Assembly (NCBI GenBank): GCA_947501845.1
Contig: CANMXP010000003.1
Coordinates: 62,001 to 126,000, forward strand
DNA from: an uncultured Flavobacteriaceae bacterium
GTDB lineage: Bacteria; Bacteroidota; Bacteroidia; Flavobacteriales; Flavobacteriaceae
Length of the DNA: 64,000 nt
Direction: 5' to 3'
Positions 1-9,740 of this stretch are shown in pieces. The notes under the pieces are model-generated. The model did not search any database and was not told where the DNA came from. It saw only the letters and a list, made by a program, of their open reading frames with translations. The first letter of the stretch is position 1, and each line of letters begins with the position of its first letter. The translations under genes were made by a program, and so were the position numbers.

Positions 1-216
1 AGGGGTAATATTTTATTAAATATGAATTTTATTACATAAAAAACATGTGTTTTTTAATGAATAAAAACTGAACATTCATAAAAAATTATCAATTTTAATA
101 TTTTATAACTAATCAAATATTATATTTAAATTGATTTTAAGACCTAGCAATTTGTTCAGTATAAAAATGCATGATGTCTAGTTTAAAAAATTGGTATATA
201 GATAAGATTTTAGAAA

Positions 217-1803
217 ATGAAGAAGAGTCTGAGTTTACAAAAAATATTTAGAGCTATTGTTTTTATAATGTGTTTATGTATAAATGCGCAAGAACCTTAT
301 GGTACTAATAAATATATTGATAAGGCTAAACTTTTAACGGCTAAGAATTTAGATAGTGCCATTTATTACCTAAAAATGGGGATTGATCATTACTCTACCG
401 AAAAGGATACAACAAACCTTATTAATAGCTTGTGCCAACTTTCAACATTGTATGACAATGTATTAGATTATGGAAAGTCCTATGATGGCTACTGGGAAGC
501 CTTAATTCTAGCCGACTTGTCGAATGATGATATTTCTAAAGCTAGAATTTACCAAGAATTGGGGTGGTTGTACAATTCTTATAGAAGGGAAGAAGAATCA
601 TTACATTATTTCAACATGTCCCTTAAACTTAAGAAAAAATTATTAGAGCAGAATAAAATAAGTAGAGATTATTTAGTTAGTAACTATTTTGCTATAGTTA
701 ATTGTTATCGGGGAAATGACGACCTAATAATGGCTAAGGTTTATTTAGATAGTTGTCAGTTGTCCTTAAACAAAATAAGCCCTAATAAGAAATCGTACTA
801 TGTGGAATCTGAGAAGGCATATTATAATGCCGTAGTGGGGGGGGATTACGATAGTGCTCTTTTCCAGTTAAACGAAGCTAAAATGTTTTTTCAAAATACA
901 GATCCTTCTTACCTAACCGTAATCTATTTTTTAGTTGGTGAGGTATATAAACTAAAGGGTAATTTTGATAATAGTGTGAAGTATTACAAAGAATCGCTTA
1001 AATTTTCGAAAATGTACAACAAGCATTTAGGTTATAAGCAATTGAATTACGTGGCATTATCTCAGTTATATTATAGTATAGGTAATTATAAAGAAGCCTT
1101 TCATTTTAAAAATAATGCGCAAGAGTTAAACGAAAAAATATTTGGAAGGAGAAGTAAGAACAACAAGCATTTATTTGAAATAAAAGATAGATATAGACTT
1201 CAGAAAGAAAAAGAAAAAGCACTGCTTAAAGAGGCACGAATTGAAAAGCTCGAAAACCAAAAAAGAATCGCTTTTTTACAAAATATTTTGATGGGAGTCG
1301 TTGTTGTTTTTTTACTAATGTATGGTATTCTTTTTTTTAGAAACTTAAGAAGAAAACATAAGTTGGAAAAAGAAAAGACTAATGAGGTTATGAAGCTGAA
1401 AAACAGAGAGCTTACTGCTTCTGCCTTACAATTAATTGAGAAAGAAAAATTTATAGTTAAACTAAAAGAGAATATTTCTAAAAGTGACACGATAGATGAG
1501 AAGGCAATCCATAACATGATTAGCGGTTTCCAAAATTCTCCTGGTGGTAATTGGAAAGAATTTGAGGCTAGATTTACTTCTGTAAATCAAAGTTTTTATG
1601 ATAAAATTAGAAATAAATACCCCAATTTGGGACAAACAGATTTAAAGCTTTGCGCCTTGGTTAAACTGGGCTTTTCTAGCAAGGAGATGGCTTCTTTATT
1701 GGGTATAACCATAGAGAGTGCGCATACATCTAGGTACAGGTTAAGAAAAAAACTAAAATTAAAAAAAGGAATGAACCTTGTTGATTTTATGGCAACCATT
1801 TAG
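217..1803 (+). CDS. Membrane-anchored TPR protein with C-terminal LuxR-like HTH (transcriptional regulator)
   Basis: 528 aa. A signal peptide (about residues 1-24, ending near INAQ) is followed by a region of TPR-like helical repeats to about residue 330, a charged coiled coil, one transmembrane helix (about 353-375, rich in V, L and F), a second coiled coil and a C-terminal helix-turn-helix (about 475-515, containing LGFSSKEMASLLGI and SRYRLRKKLKL). The layout is that of the Bacteroidota TPR/HTH regulators that sense in the periplasm and bind DNA in the cytoplasm, which often lie next to SusC/SusD loci. Here it is convergent with the susCD operon that ends at 2255, so control of that operon is a reasonable inference but is not shown. 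No kinase or receiver domain is visible. Confidence 0.8.
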   Translation: MKKSLSLQKIFRAIVFIMCLCINAQEPYGTNKYIDKAKLLTAKNLDSAIYYLKMGIDHYSTEKDTTNLINSLCQLSTLYDNVLDYGKSYDGYWEALILADLSNDDISKARIYQELGWLYNSYRREEESLHYFNMSLKLKKKLLEQNKISRDYLVSNYFAIVNCYRGNDDLIMAKVYLDSCQLSLNKISPNKKSYYVESEKAYYNAVVGGDYDSALFQLNEAKMFFQNTDPSYLTVIYFLVGEVYKLKGNFDNSVKYYKESLKFSKMYNKHLGYKQLNYVALSQLYYSIGNYKEAFHFKNNAQELNEKIFGRRSKNNKHLFEIKDRYRLQKEKEKALLKEARIEKLENQKRIAFLQNILMGVVVVFLLMYGILFFRNLRRKHKLEKEKTNEVMKLKNRELTASALQLIEKEKFIVKLKENISKSDTIDEKAIHNMISGFQNSPGGNWKEFEARFTSVNQSFYDKIRNKYPNLGQTDLKLCALVKLGFSSKEMASLLGITIESAHTSRYRLRKKLKLKKGMNLVDFMATI

Positions 1804-2013
1804 AGTTGGTTGTTGGAAAAGAAAAAGCTAGGTTATAAAGCCTTCATCAAAAACAGCATCCATTTTTTTACGCTATACCTACTAATTTAGGGTGTTATGC
1901 TGTAACAGTTTTTAGACTTGATTGTATTATCTAGATACTGCCAAAATTTTGACTCAAAAAACAGCAGGCTTAATTATTAATAGGAAAATTTAGGGGGCTT
2001 ACTTACTCCAGCA

Positions 2014-2045
2014 AAAAGGGATGACTAAATTTAGTCACCCCTTTT
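2014..2045 (+). terminator. Rho-independent terminator after TPR/HTH regulator
   Basis: An inverted repeat centred at 2029/2030 (TGACTAAA/TTTAGTCA) extends through one mismatch into AAAAGGG/CCCTTTT and is followed by GATTTT. It lies about 210 bases past the regulator stop. It could work in both directions, because A-runs also precede it. Confidence 0.55.
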
Positions 2046-2201
2046 GATTTTAACATCTATAAGTAATCATACTTCCAGTTGTCTTAGCCTCAATTAATAT
2101 ATTGCAGTAATCTTTCTAAGGCCCTTTTTTTACAATTAAATTTACTAACACTAAGATAAGAGCTGTGTGATATTAAAAAAGGACAAGACAAGGCAAAAAA
2201 A

Positions 2202-2229
2202 AGGCCTGTCTAATAATTAAGACAGGCCT
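2202..2229 (-). terminator. Rho-independent terminator of the susCD operon
   Basis: Perfect 10-bp arms AGGCCTGTCT (2202-2211) and AGACAGGCCT (2220-2229) surround an 8-base loop. Read on the minus strand, the stem is followed by a run of eight T. It sits 26 bases past the stop codon of the last gene of the operon. Confidence 0.85.
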
Positions 2230-2254
2230 CTTTCAACTAAACTAAAATAATGTT

Positions 2255-3847
2255 TTAAGGTCTTAACTCAACTTCACTAAGAGACATATCATCTATATAG
2301 AATCTAATAGTGTCAGCGTTATTCTCATTAAAGCCTCTTATTAACCAACTAATTTCTGCATCAGTGGAAGATTTAAAATAGAAATTTTGATAAACCCATT
2401 CTCCTGTAGGCATGTCAGAACTAAAAACAGTGGTTGCCCAATCTCCCATAGCCCAGTTATTAGCATAAAATCTAATATCTGAAGCAGCTGTACCTGTTGG
2501 TGCATTTGCAATGCCATCAACTATGTAAATCCAATACCCAATTTCGTATTCTTGACCTACTGTTAATTGGAAATTTGCATTTGCCTGCATAATCATTCCG
2601 CCAAATGGTCTATATTCTATATACATACTTTGGTTACCCGAACGTGGTTGTGCAGAATTAATTTCAATATCATATTCGCCCCAAAGACCTCCCCAGTTTT
2701 GGTAAGGCCAATCACCACCATCTCTGTTTTGAGCCGTAGTCGATTCAAAGCCAAAGTCAATACCAGTGGTTTCATAAAAATTTGCATTTGCACCAGCAGA
2801 TGTTGAAGGAACATCGGTAAATGCATCAGCTTCAACTTGATCTGCTGTTGTCATACTTCCTGGTGTGTAGGATACATATGCTATATCATTATCATACATT
2901 CGTTCAGTATCAAATCCAAGTAAAACAACATTTTCTTCATTATCATCTAAGATAGCTTCTGTAACCGTAGGGTTAAGCGTGGTTCCACCATTTTCTAATC
3001 TTACTGCAAAGTTAGAAGGGTTTAAACTCGTTAGATCCATGTCTCTACTAAACTCAAGTGCAACAAAACCATCTCTTTCTAAGACGCGTTCTAAAACTAC
3101 AGGCTCTGTAGAAGGTATAACCTTTATGATTTTTTCAAAAGAGATCGTATCAGCATCACGGGGACGAAATCTTGAAGCTAAAAAGTCTAAGTCCCAAGAC
3201 CCTAACTTATTAAATCTCATATCAATTTCATTCAAAGTGGTATTAATTCTATCTGGTTTACCTCCATTTGATGACCAAATAACATTATCTTCTTCTCCTA
3301 CTGCAGTATAAGTAAGTCTAACAGATTTACTTGCTGTAAGTTCGTTTTCTGCATCATCTGCTAGGGTTAGCTCAGCTCCTGTTGACCCATCATCATTTAC
3401 ATAATACAGTTTTAAATCGGCTCTAAGAGAATCTAGTACAGTCACAACAATGGTAGTATCTAATTCTCTAACATTAATGGGCTCTGTACTATCGTCATTT
3501 GGAAAAACATCACCACCAAATGTCTGGTTTAATGTAACATTATAAACTCCAGGTTTATAAAAGATACCTTTAATAACTTGTTTTGTTGAAGTACTTTCTC
3601 CGTTTTCAGCAATAACTGATACATCGGTGCCTCCAGGTAAAGTCCATAGTCTAGAAACAACCCCTCTAGAGATATCACCAAAGTCTATATGTCCGTTTAC
3701 AGAAACTTTATTTTCAAAATCCATTTCTGAAGTCACAATTATTCTATGATTTGTGTCCGTTGTTAGAACGGACAAGTCTTCTCCACAGCTTACTAAGAGT
3801 AAGCCTATTGTGGCAAAGAAAATAGTTAAAAATTTATAGTTTTTCAT
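2255..3847 (-). CDS. Surface lipoprotein of the susCD operon (SusE/F-position glycan-binding protein)
   Basis: 530 aa from the ATG at 3847; a start three codons upstream is possible, but this one places the charged MKNYK directly before the hydrophobic segment. The signal peptide ends in a lipobox (LLVSC). The N-terminal half contains a PKD/Ig-like region (about 45-130). The C-terminal part (about 365-530, with GGLWGEYDIEIN and a closing FYIDDMSL) looks like a jelly-roll carbohydrate-binding domain of the CBM4/9 type. It is the third gene after susC and susD, 12 bases downstream of susD. Its position and build suggest a surface glycan-binding protein. The ligand is unknown, and it is assigned by context rather than by a family signature. 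Confidence 0.75.
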   Translation of the reverse strand: MKNYKFLTIFFATIGLLLVSCGEDLSVLTTDTNHRIIVTSEMDFENKVSVNGHIDFGDISRGVVSRLWTLPGGTDVSVIAENGESTSTKQVIKGIFYKPGVYNVTLNQTFGGDVFPNDDSTEPINVRELDTTIVVTVLDSLRADLKLYYVNDDGSTGAELTLADDAENELTASKSVRLTYTAVGEEDNVIWSSNGGKPDRINTTLNEIDMRFNKLGSWDLDFLASRFRPRDADTISFEKIIKVIPSTEPVVLERVLERDGFVALEFSRDMDLTSLNPSNFAVRLENGGTTLNPTVTEAILDDNEENVVLLGFDTERMYDNDIAYVSYTPGSMTTADQVEADAFTDVPSTSAGANANFYETTGIDFGFESTTAQNRDGGDWPYQNWGGLWGEYDIEINSAQPRSGNQSMYIEYRPFGGMIMQANANFQLTVGQEYEIGYWIYIVDGIANAPTGTAASDIRFYANNWAMGDWATTVFSSDMPTGEWVYQNFYFKSSTDAEISWLIRGFNENNADTIRFYIDDMSLSEVELRP

Positions 3848-3859
3848 AATAAGCAATTT

Positions 3860-5584
3860 TTATTGATTAAAAAGTTCATTTGACTGTATTTCCGTACTTG
3901 GTATAGGGAAGTAGTTGTGTTGCGCAGGATCATAAACTCTTTGAGCAACAGAAAAATCAGGTCTAACGTTACCATTTATAACAAATGGTTGTTCTGTAGG
4001 GTCTTGAATTGACGCCAAATTATCTTGACGCCAAATTTCGTCAGCTCTAAGCTCATCAAATACTTCTTGTACAATACCCCAACGTACTAAATCTTTCCAT
4101 CTATGACCTTCATAACAAAGTTCTATTGCTCGTTCAACACGACGAATATGTGTCATTACAGTTTCAGAACTTGCCGTAACCATAGGCCATTCGCCATGAA
4201 CTTGTTTACTTACATGTAATTGCGGAAACATGCCTCCATTCATATCCATATATTGTTGTAGGGTATAAACACCCGCACGACTTCTTACCATATCAACATA
4301 TTGCATAGCAGTCATGAAGTCGCCGTTTGCTTCAATAATGGCTTCAGCATACATCAATAGTACGTCAGCATATCTTATTTGTCTAAAATTAATACCACTA
4401 CGACCCTGTGCAGGTTCTGCGGGAAGGTGATACCAGTTGGAATGTTTTTTAACATAAGCAGACTGTCCGCCTCCCCATCCAGGAATAGTACCATATGGCT
4501 CTTGATACCATAAGCCTTCTCCATTTTGTGGAGCAATGGTTGCATTCATTCTTCTAGATTCAGCGTTATCGTCATTTATCGAATTGTCTGGATCTACTTC
4601 ATCATTCACTAACATTTCATGTAGGTGGTACGTTGGAAGTACAGTATTGAATCCACCTGCACCCAAACGTCCAATTTCAGTAGACATTGTTGTAGATTCA
4701 GAACCAGTATTAAAAGGCGTATCATCTAACGGGAAGCCAGAGTTACCAGGGTTGATATCAAAAGAATAATTTACCTCAAGAATAGACTCTTCATTAAACT
4801 CATTTTCATGCCAAAAGTTATCTGTGATATCTCTTGTGAGCGAATATATGTCAGAATCGATTACTTGTTTAAATAGTCTAGCTGCTTCTGGCCAGTTTTC
4901 ATCAAAAAGATGAACTTTACCCATCATAGTTGTTGCAGCACCCCAAGTAATTCTTCCTATGTCTTCTCCATCCCATGTTTCCGGAAGATTGTCTATAGCA
5001 ATTTGTAAATCTGGAATGATGATCGTATTTGTTACTTCTTCAATACTTGAAAGAGGCTTATTGAAATCCTCAGTAGCACGTGCAATATCAGTATGTATCA
5101 TTGCTCCTCCATAAGAGTGTACGAGTTGCCAATAAAAGAACGCTCTCAAAAAACGAGCTTGCCCATCAATAATAGCTTTTGTATCCTCGTCAATTACATC
5201 TTCTTCTACAGTTTCAAGGCTAACAATAACTTGATTTGCTCTAAAAATACCAACGTAACATTCTTCCCATTTATCAACTACATGGAGAATACCATCGTTA
5301 AATGCAAGGTTTCTGAAAGCAAAAGGTCTGTACCAGGCTTCAGTACCACCTATATCTCCTAACACAAATTCTTGTACTAACTCTGCACCACTAATAGAAC
5401 GGTATTGCAAAGCGCCATATACTGTGGCAAGAGCTGACTGAAATTGTCCTTCAGTTTCCCAAAATGTCTCAGGCGTAATGAAATTTGGATTTTGTTCTTC
5501 TAAGAATACACTTTCGTTGCAACTCGTTATAACAAGCACAAAAAGCAGTGTAAGCTTAATTAAATTGTTTTGTATTTTTTTCAT
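3860..5584 (-). CDS. SusD/RagB family nutrient-binding outer-membrane lipoprotein
   Basis: 574 aa from ATG 5584 (three codons inside the longest frame, directly before MKKIQNN). Lipobox LVITSC. The opening LEEQNPNFITPETFWETEGQ, the helical TPR-like core with QARFLRAFFYWQLVHSYGGA and FRQIRYADVLLMYAEA, and the closing block with YEGHRWKDLVRWG and NYFPIPSTEIQSN are diagnostic of SusD/RagB. Length is normal. SusD sits as a lid over the SusC channel on the cell surface and captures oligosaccharides. The gene begins 16 bases after susC ends and belongs to the same operon. No glycoside hydrolase accompanies it, so the substrate cannot be read from context. Confidence 0.95.
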   Translation of the reverse strand: MKKIQNNLIKLTLLFVLVITSCNESVFLEEQNPNFITPETFWETEGQFQSALATVYGALQYRSISGAELVQEFVLGDIGGTEAWYRPFAFRNLAFNDGILHVVDKWEECYVGIFRANQVIVSLETVEEDVIDEDTKAIIDGQARFLRAFFYWQLVHSYGGAMIHTDIARATEDFNKPLSSIEEVTNTIIIPDLQIAIDNLPETWDGEDIGRITWGAATTMMGKVHLFDENWPEAARLFKQVIDSDIYSLTRDITDNFWHENEFNEESILEVNYSFDINPGNSGFPLDDTPFNTGSESTTMSTEIGRLGAGGFNTVLPTYHLHEMLVNDEVDPDNSINDDNAESRRMNATIAPQNGEGLWYQEPYGTIPGWGGGQSAYVKKHSNWYHLPAEPAQGRSGINFRQIRYADVLLMYAEAIIEANGDFMTAMQYVDMVRSRAGVYTLQQYMDMNGGMFPQLHVSKQVHGEWPMVTASSETVMTHIRRVERAIELCYEGHRWKDLVRWGIVQEVFDELRADEIWRQDNLASIQDPTEQPFVINGNVRPDFSVAQRVYDPAQHNYFPIPSTEIQSNELFNQ

Positions 5585-5600
5585 AATATTCATTTTTTTT

Positions 5601-8600
5601 TTAGAAACTTAATTGGAATCCCATCATAAACTGACGTGATACAGGGTAATTACCGAAATCTATCCCTCTATTATTTATACCATTACCTCCTACCTCAGGA
5701 TCATATCCATTGTATTCAGTAAAAGTAAAGGGGTTTAAAGAGTTTATGTACACTCTAAACTTCTCAATTCCAAGCTTTTCCGTTCCTGGGACTGTATAAC
5801 CAATAGAAAGCGTTCTAACTCTAAGATACGTACCGTCTTCTAACCAAAAGTTTGATGACGGCTTATTATTAGAGTGGTTAGATGTTTGTCTGTATGTTGG
5901 AATATTAGAATCTGGATTTTGAGGAGTCCATTGAAATACCTGATCTTGATGACGTCCAAAAGTGTAAGCAATATTCTTACCGCCGTTATAAATTTCTGCC
6001 CCATAAGAATAAAACATTTGACATGCTAAATCCCAGTTTTTGTAATTCAGGTTAAAGTTTAATCCCACATCAAATTCTGGGATACCTGACCCCGAATACA
6101 CTCTATCATCTTCAGTTAAAGCACCATCACCATTTACATCTTTATAACGCATATCACCAACTTGCGGAGCACTTACAACCCCACTTGAAAAATCTAATAA
6201 CTGATACTCTGCTAATTCCTCAGCCGACTTAATTACCCCATCATTTTGAAATAGGAAAAAAGCATAAGCCTCACGACCTACCTCAAGGAAGGTAGTTGCT
6301 TCTCCAGTTGGAGAATTTACGTTTATAAAGCCACTTGCAAAACCTCTTGTAACACCTGCTAGTTCTGTAACTTCATTTTCATTCTTAGAGAACACACCAG
6401 ATATGTTGAATTTAAAATCTTCACCTATTTGACCTTTATAGTTTATTCCTAATTCAATCCCTTTATTAACCATGTTTCCTGCGTTAACTGGGATTGTATT
6501 ATAAGCACCTTCAGCAAATGGTTGCCATGTACCAGTAGATGGTGCTAGACGTTGATTAATCAACATATCTTCTTTATCGTTTTGATAAACATCTGCAGTT
6601 ATATTCAATTTGTTATTAAGAAGACCTATTTCAATACCAATATTTCTGGAAATAGTAGTTTCCCAAGCCACATCTGGATTGCTGTATTGTCTTTGAATTT
6701 GACCGAATACAATATCTTCATTAGGTCCAAAAGGATAATTTACTCCTGTTTCAATAAGCTGTTGAAATCTATAGTCTCCAATATTATTAAACCCTGTCTC
6801 AGCAATACTTGCTCTAAGTTTTAAGTTGTTTATACCTTCAACATTAAACCAATTTTCATCACTTACATTCCAACCTGCAGATACTCCAAAAAAGTCACCA
6901 TATCTATTATTTCTTGGAAATCTCGTAGAGCCATCTCTTCTGTAACTTGCTGATAACAGGTATTTTTCATCGTAATTATACTGTACCCTAGCTAGTTTAC
7001 CTGCAATAGTGTTTTTAAAATTAACACCTGTAGGTTTAATTCCTTCTGCCCCATTTGATAGTACTTGAACGTCATTGGAAGCTATATCGTCATACAATAC
7101 TCCTACAGAAATATTTCTATTTTCAAACCTTTCATAAGAAGCAACCGCTAAAAGGTCTAAGTTATGTTTACCAAATGATTTCTTATAATTTAAGATATGT
7201 TCAATGGTTTCTCTTTTGGCGAAATTGTAAAATTCCTGTAAAGATGCATTGAGTCTAGAAGCTGATGGATTAAGGTTTCCAGATCTATCTATAGCTAAAT
7301 ATTGTGGCTGAAAGAACTTTCTAAAAAAGTTAAATTGGCCACGCCCCATATTTAATTTGTACTTTAAGCCATCAATGAATTCATATTCTAGGTTAAGAGC
7401 TAAACTATAATTATTGTTTTCTCTTTCATCTACGTTGTCCAACTGTCTAGATAAGAAACTAAAAAACACTTCGTTTTCAACATCCAACACTACTGCATTA
7501 CCTTGAGACTCTATCTCTCCAAACGGTCTAGTATGAGGTAATTGACCAACTCCAAGCTGATAAAAATTGAAAGGTTCTTGATTTCTATTTTCTTGAGTCA
7601 TACTTATAGATCCGAAAGCTTTAAATCTTCCTTTAGTAAATTGACCCGTTAATCTATTGGTTAATCTATCAAAGTCTGAACCTTGAATAACACCATCTTG
7701 TTTAAAGTAATTGGTGTTAAAGTTAAAAGTAAGATTCTCAGCACCACCAGAAATATTAGCAGTAACATTTTGAATTAAAGCATTATTATTTGTTACTTCT
7801 TCCACAAAATTCGTATCCCAATCTAATGCATTAGGATCCAAGAAAAATGTGATTGGCTCACCCCCAGCTGCTTCAGCCGTAGTTTCTCTATTGTACAGGT
7901 GACCTGCTGTATTTGCCAATGCTGGTCCAGAAGTAATGTTTTGGATACCAGTATAGGTAGTAATATCCACTTGCATTTTACCAGCCTTACCTCTTTTGGT
8001 AGTAATTAAAATTACACCACCAGCTGCTCTAACTCCATAGACAGATGCTGAAGCACCATCCTTCAAGATATCTATAGACTCTATCTGCTCAGGAGCAATA
8101 TTAGGATTACCTTCTTGAGGAATATTATCTACAACATATAATGGCTCACCACCATTAAGAGATACAAGTCCACGAATTTGAACATTAGAAGCAGATCCAG
8201 GACGACCATCGGCAGCTTGAATACTAACACCTGCTACCCTTCCCTGTAGTGACGCAAGAACATCTGATACTGGAGCCTCCAAAATCTCCTCAGCGCTAAT
8301 TTTGGCAACTGCACCAGTTACTTCTTTTTTCTTTTGAGTTCCATAACCCACGACTACAATTTCGTTCAAAACTTGTGAGTCTTCCTGTAGTTGCACGTTT
8401 ATGGTTTTATTGTTTGCAGTAACAACGCTCCTTATAACTTTGAAACCTAGGTATGAAAATAATAAGGTTTCACCAACATTAGCAGAAATTGAATACTTGC
8501 CGTCAAAATCTGTCACTGCTCCATTTCTGGTGCCTTCAACAATAATCGAAACCCCTCCCAAGGGCATTTTCTGTTCGTCTGTGACCACACCAGAAATAGT

Positions 8601-8687
8601 TTCTTGTGCATTCACCCAGCCTATTCCTATAGTTAGGAAGAGCAGCAAGGCATTTACTTTAATCAATTTTAATTTTTGTCCTTTCAT
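5601..8687 (-). CDS. SusC/RagA family TonB-dependent outer-membrane transporter
   Basis: 1028 aa with a signal peptide ending in VNAQ. A carboxypeptidase-regulatory-like domain follows (about 30-115, GVVTDEQKMPLGGVSIIVEG), then a TonB-box/plug with VVVGYGTQKKKEVTGAV, the SusC signature SLQGRVAGVSIQ and RGLVSLNGGEPLYVVDN, then a long beta-barrel ending in an aromatic strand (FMMGFQLSF). It imports glycans through the outer membrane with energy from TonB/ExbBD and partners with the SusD lid encoded next. It is first in a three-gene operon. The roughly 1-kb untranslated region upstream probably holds its promoter, although I could not find a clean -7 box there. Confidence 0.96.
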   Translation of the reverse strand: MKGQKLKLIKVNALLLFLTIGIGWVNAQETISGVVTDEQKMPLGGVSIIVEGTRNGAVTDFDGKYSISANVGETLLFSYLGFKVIRSVVTANNKTINVQLQEDSQVLNEIVVVGYGTQKKKEVTGAVAKISAEEILEAPVSDVLASLQGRVAGVSIQAADGRPGSASNVQIRGLVSLNGGEPLYVVDNIPQEGNPNIAPEQIESIDILKDGASASVYGVRAAGGVILITTKRGKAGKMQVDITTYTGIQNITSGPALANTAGHLYNRETTAEAAGGEPITFFLDPNALDWDTNFVEEVTNNNALIQNVTANISGGAENLTFNFNTNYFKQDGVIQGSDFDRLTNRLTGQFTKGRFKAFGSISMTQENRNQEPFNFYQLGVGQLPHTRPFGEIESQGNAVVLDVENEVFFSFLSRQLDNVDERENNNYSLALNLEYEFIDGLKYKLNMGRGQFNFFRKFFQPQYLAIDRSGNLNPSASRLNASLQEFYNFAKRETIEHILNYKKSFGKHNLDLLAVASYERFENRNISVGVLYDDIASNDVQVLSNGAEGIKPTGVNFKNTIAGKLARVQYNYDEKYLLSASYRRDGSTRFPRNNRYGDFFGVSAGWNVSDENWFNVEGINNLKLRASIAETGFNNIGDYRFQQLIETGVNYPFGPNEDIVFGQIQRQYSNPDVAWETTISRNIGIEIGLLNNKLNITADVYQNDKEDMLINQRLAPSTGTWQPFAEGAYNTIPVNAGNMVNKGIELGINYKGQIGEDFKFNISGVFSKNENEVTELAGVTRGFASGFINVNSPTGEATTFLEVGREAYAFFLFQNDGVIKSAEELAEYQLLDFSSGVVSAPQVGDMRYKDVNGDGALTEDDRVYSGSGIPEFDVGLNFNLNYKNWDLACQMFYSYGAEIYNGGKNIAYTFGRHQDQVFQWTPQNPDSNIPTYRQTSNHSNNKPSSNFWLEDGTYLRVRTLSIGYTVPGTEKLGIEKFRVYINSLNPFTFTEYNGYDPEVGGNGINNRGIDFGNYPVSRQFMMGFQLSF

Positions 8688-9740
8688 AATGATGAATTAG
8701 GTAGTTAGTATTTTAATATCGATGAGAATATGATATTAAAACTGGTTAAATATTTAGTTTTTTTAAATTATGTGGAGATAAAATTATCGAATTGACAATC
8801 TTATCGGTAAAACACACCCTCAATAAAAACTGGACAAATTTTCTTTAGTTTCGTTCATTGGGTGTTTCTCATTAAAACATAGATGTTCGTTTGTGTGTTT
8901 TATGACCTAATTATTTAGTATTGAAAAAGGTTTGCCTTGTCAGGTTTTTTTTTTGCTATAAAAATGGTAAATATTGTTAGTTATTATAGTCTTTTAGAGG
9001 GTTTACAGAGAAAAACCAAAGTTTAAAGACTTATAAAACAGTCTATTAAAATAAGTAACTTGTTCAGTTTTTGTTTAGTATATGAATTTTTGTAAATAGA
9101 GTGCTTCTTTTTGTCTAATTCAGGCTTATTGATGTGACAATGAAATTTGATAAATAATGAGAATTATTCATTGTAGACTGCTAAATATGACAATTTTACT
9201 TACAAGAATGGAGATAATTGAGGTTTTAGTATTGGTGGTGACTTTATAGAGTTTGTCAGTTCTTTAAGCTATTTATTGTAAATAACTAGTATTTTATATT
9301 TTCTGTGTGCCAATTACGCAGAGGATAGTCTTCTTGAAAGAGCAAGGGGAGTAGACACGCTAGCATAACTATTTATACGATAATAGTCTAGTATATTTTA
9401 ACTGGAGGGTGTCCATTTTGACTCTTTTGGACTGAAATGAAGCTTGTAAAATTTGTATTGTCTAGTTTTAGTAATGGGTAAATAGATTGAATATAATCCA
9501 TCAAATAGTTTTCTCTAACTGAACAATCGTAATAATTGCCATCTAATTTGATATGGGTCATAACATAGAAAATAACCCGATATGAGAATATCGGGTTATT
9601 TCGTGTATTCGAATTGGTCGAGGAGCTTTATTCTGAACAAAGCCGATATGTGTTAACAATCAAATGGTTATTCATTAATATCGAGCGGGAGCAAAGTCCT
9701 TTCATGTAATTTTTTTATTTAAAATAAATATCTCTATGGC
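8688..9740. other. Long intergenic region upstream of susC and downstream of hmuY
   Basis: About 1,050 AT-rich bases with no frame longer than a few codons on either strand that looks coding. It should contain the susC promoter and 5' leader, and it holds the hmuY terminator hairpin at 9571-9600. A run of ten T at 8946-8955 follows only a very short stem. I recognise no tRNA, known riboswitch, repeat family or gene remnant. Confidence 0.5.
9571..9600 (-). terminator. Strong hairpin, probable terminator of the hmuR-hmuY operon
   Basis: Perfect 13-bp arms AATAACCCGATAT (9571-9583) and ATATCGGGTTATT (9588-9600) close on a GAGA loop. On the minus strand the stem is followed by TTCTAT rather than a long T-run. 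It lies 140 bases past the hmuY stop, which is far but consistent with a terminator. Confidence 0.6.

Larger units (their letters stand above)
1804..2254. other. Intergenic region between convergent regulator and susCD operon
   Basis: About 450 bases without a plausible ORF. It holds two hairpins (2014-2045 and 2202-2229) that serve the two converging transcripts. I see no repeat, RNA gene or mobile element in the rest. Confidence 0.6.

Noticed and set aside
8401-8700. Plus-strand frame opposite the susC start
   Set aside because: It lies within a strongly supported coding sequence on the other strand and has no family features.
8930-8960. Intrinsic terminator of a small RNA at the T-run
   Set aside because: The stem before the T-run is only three base pairs long.
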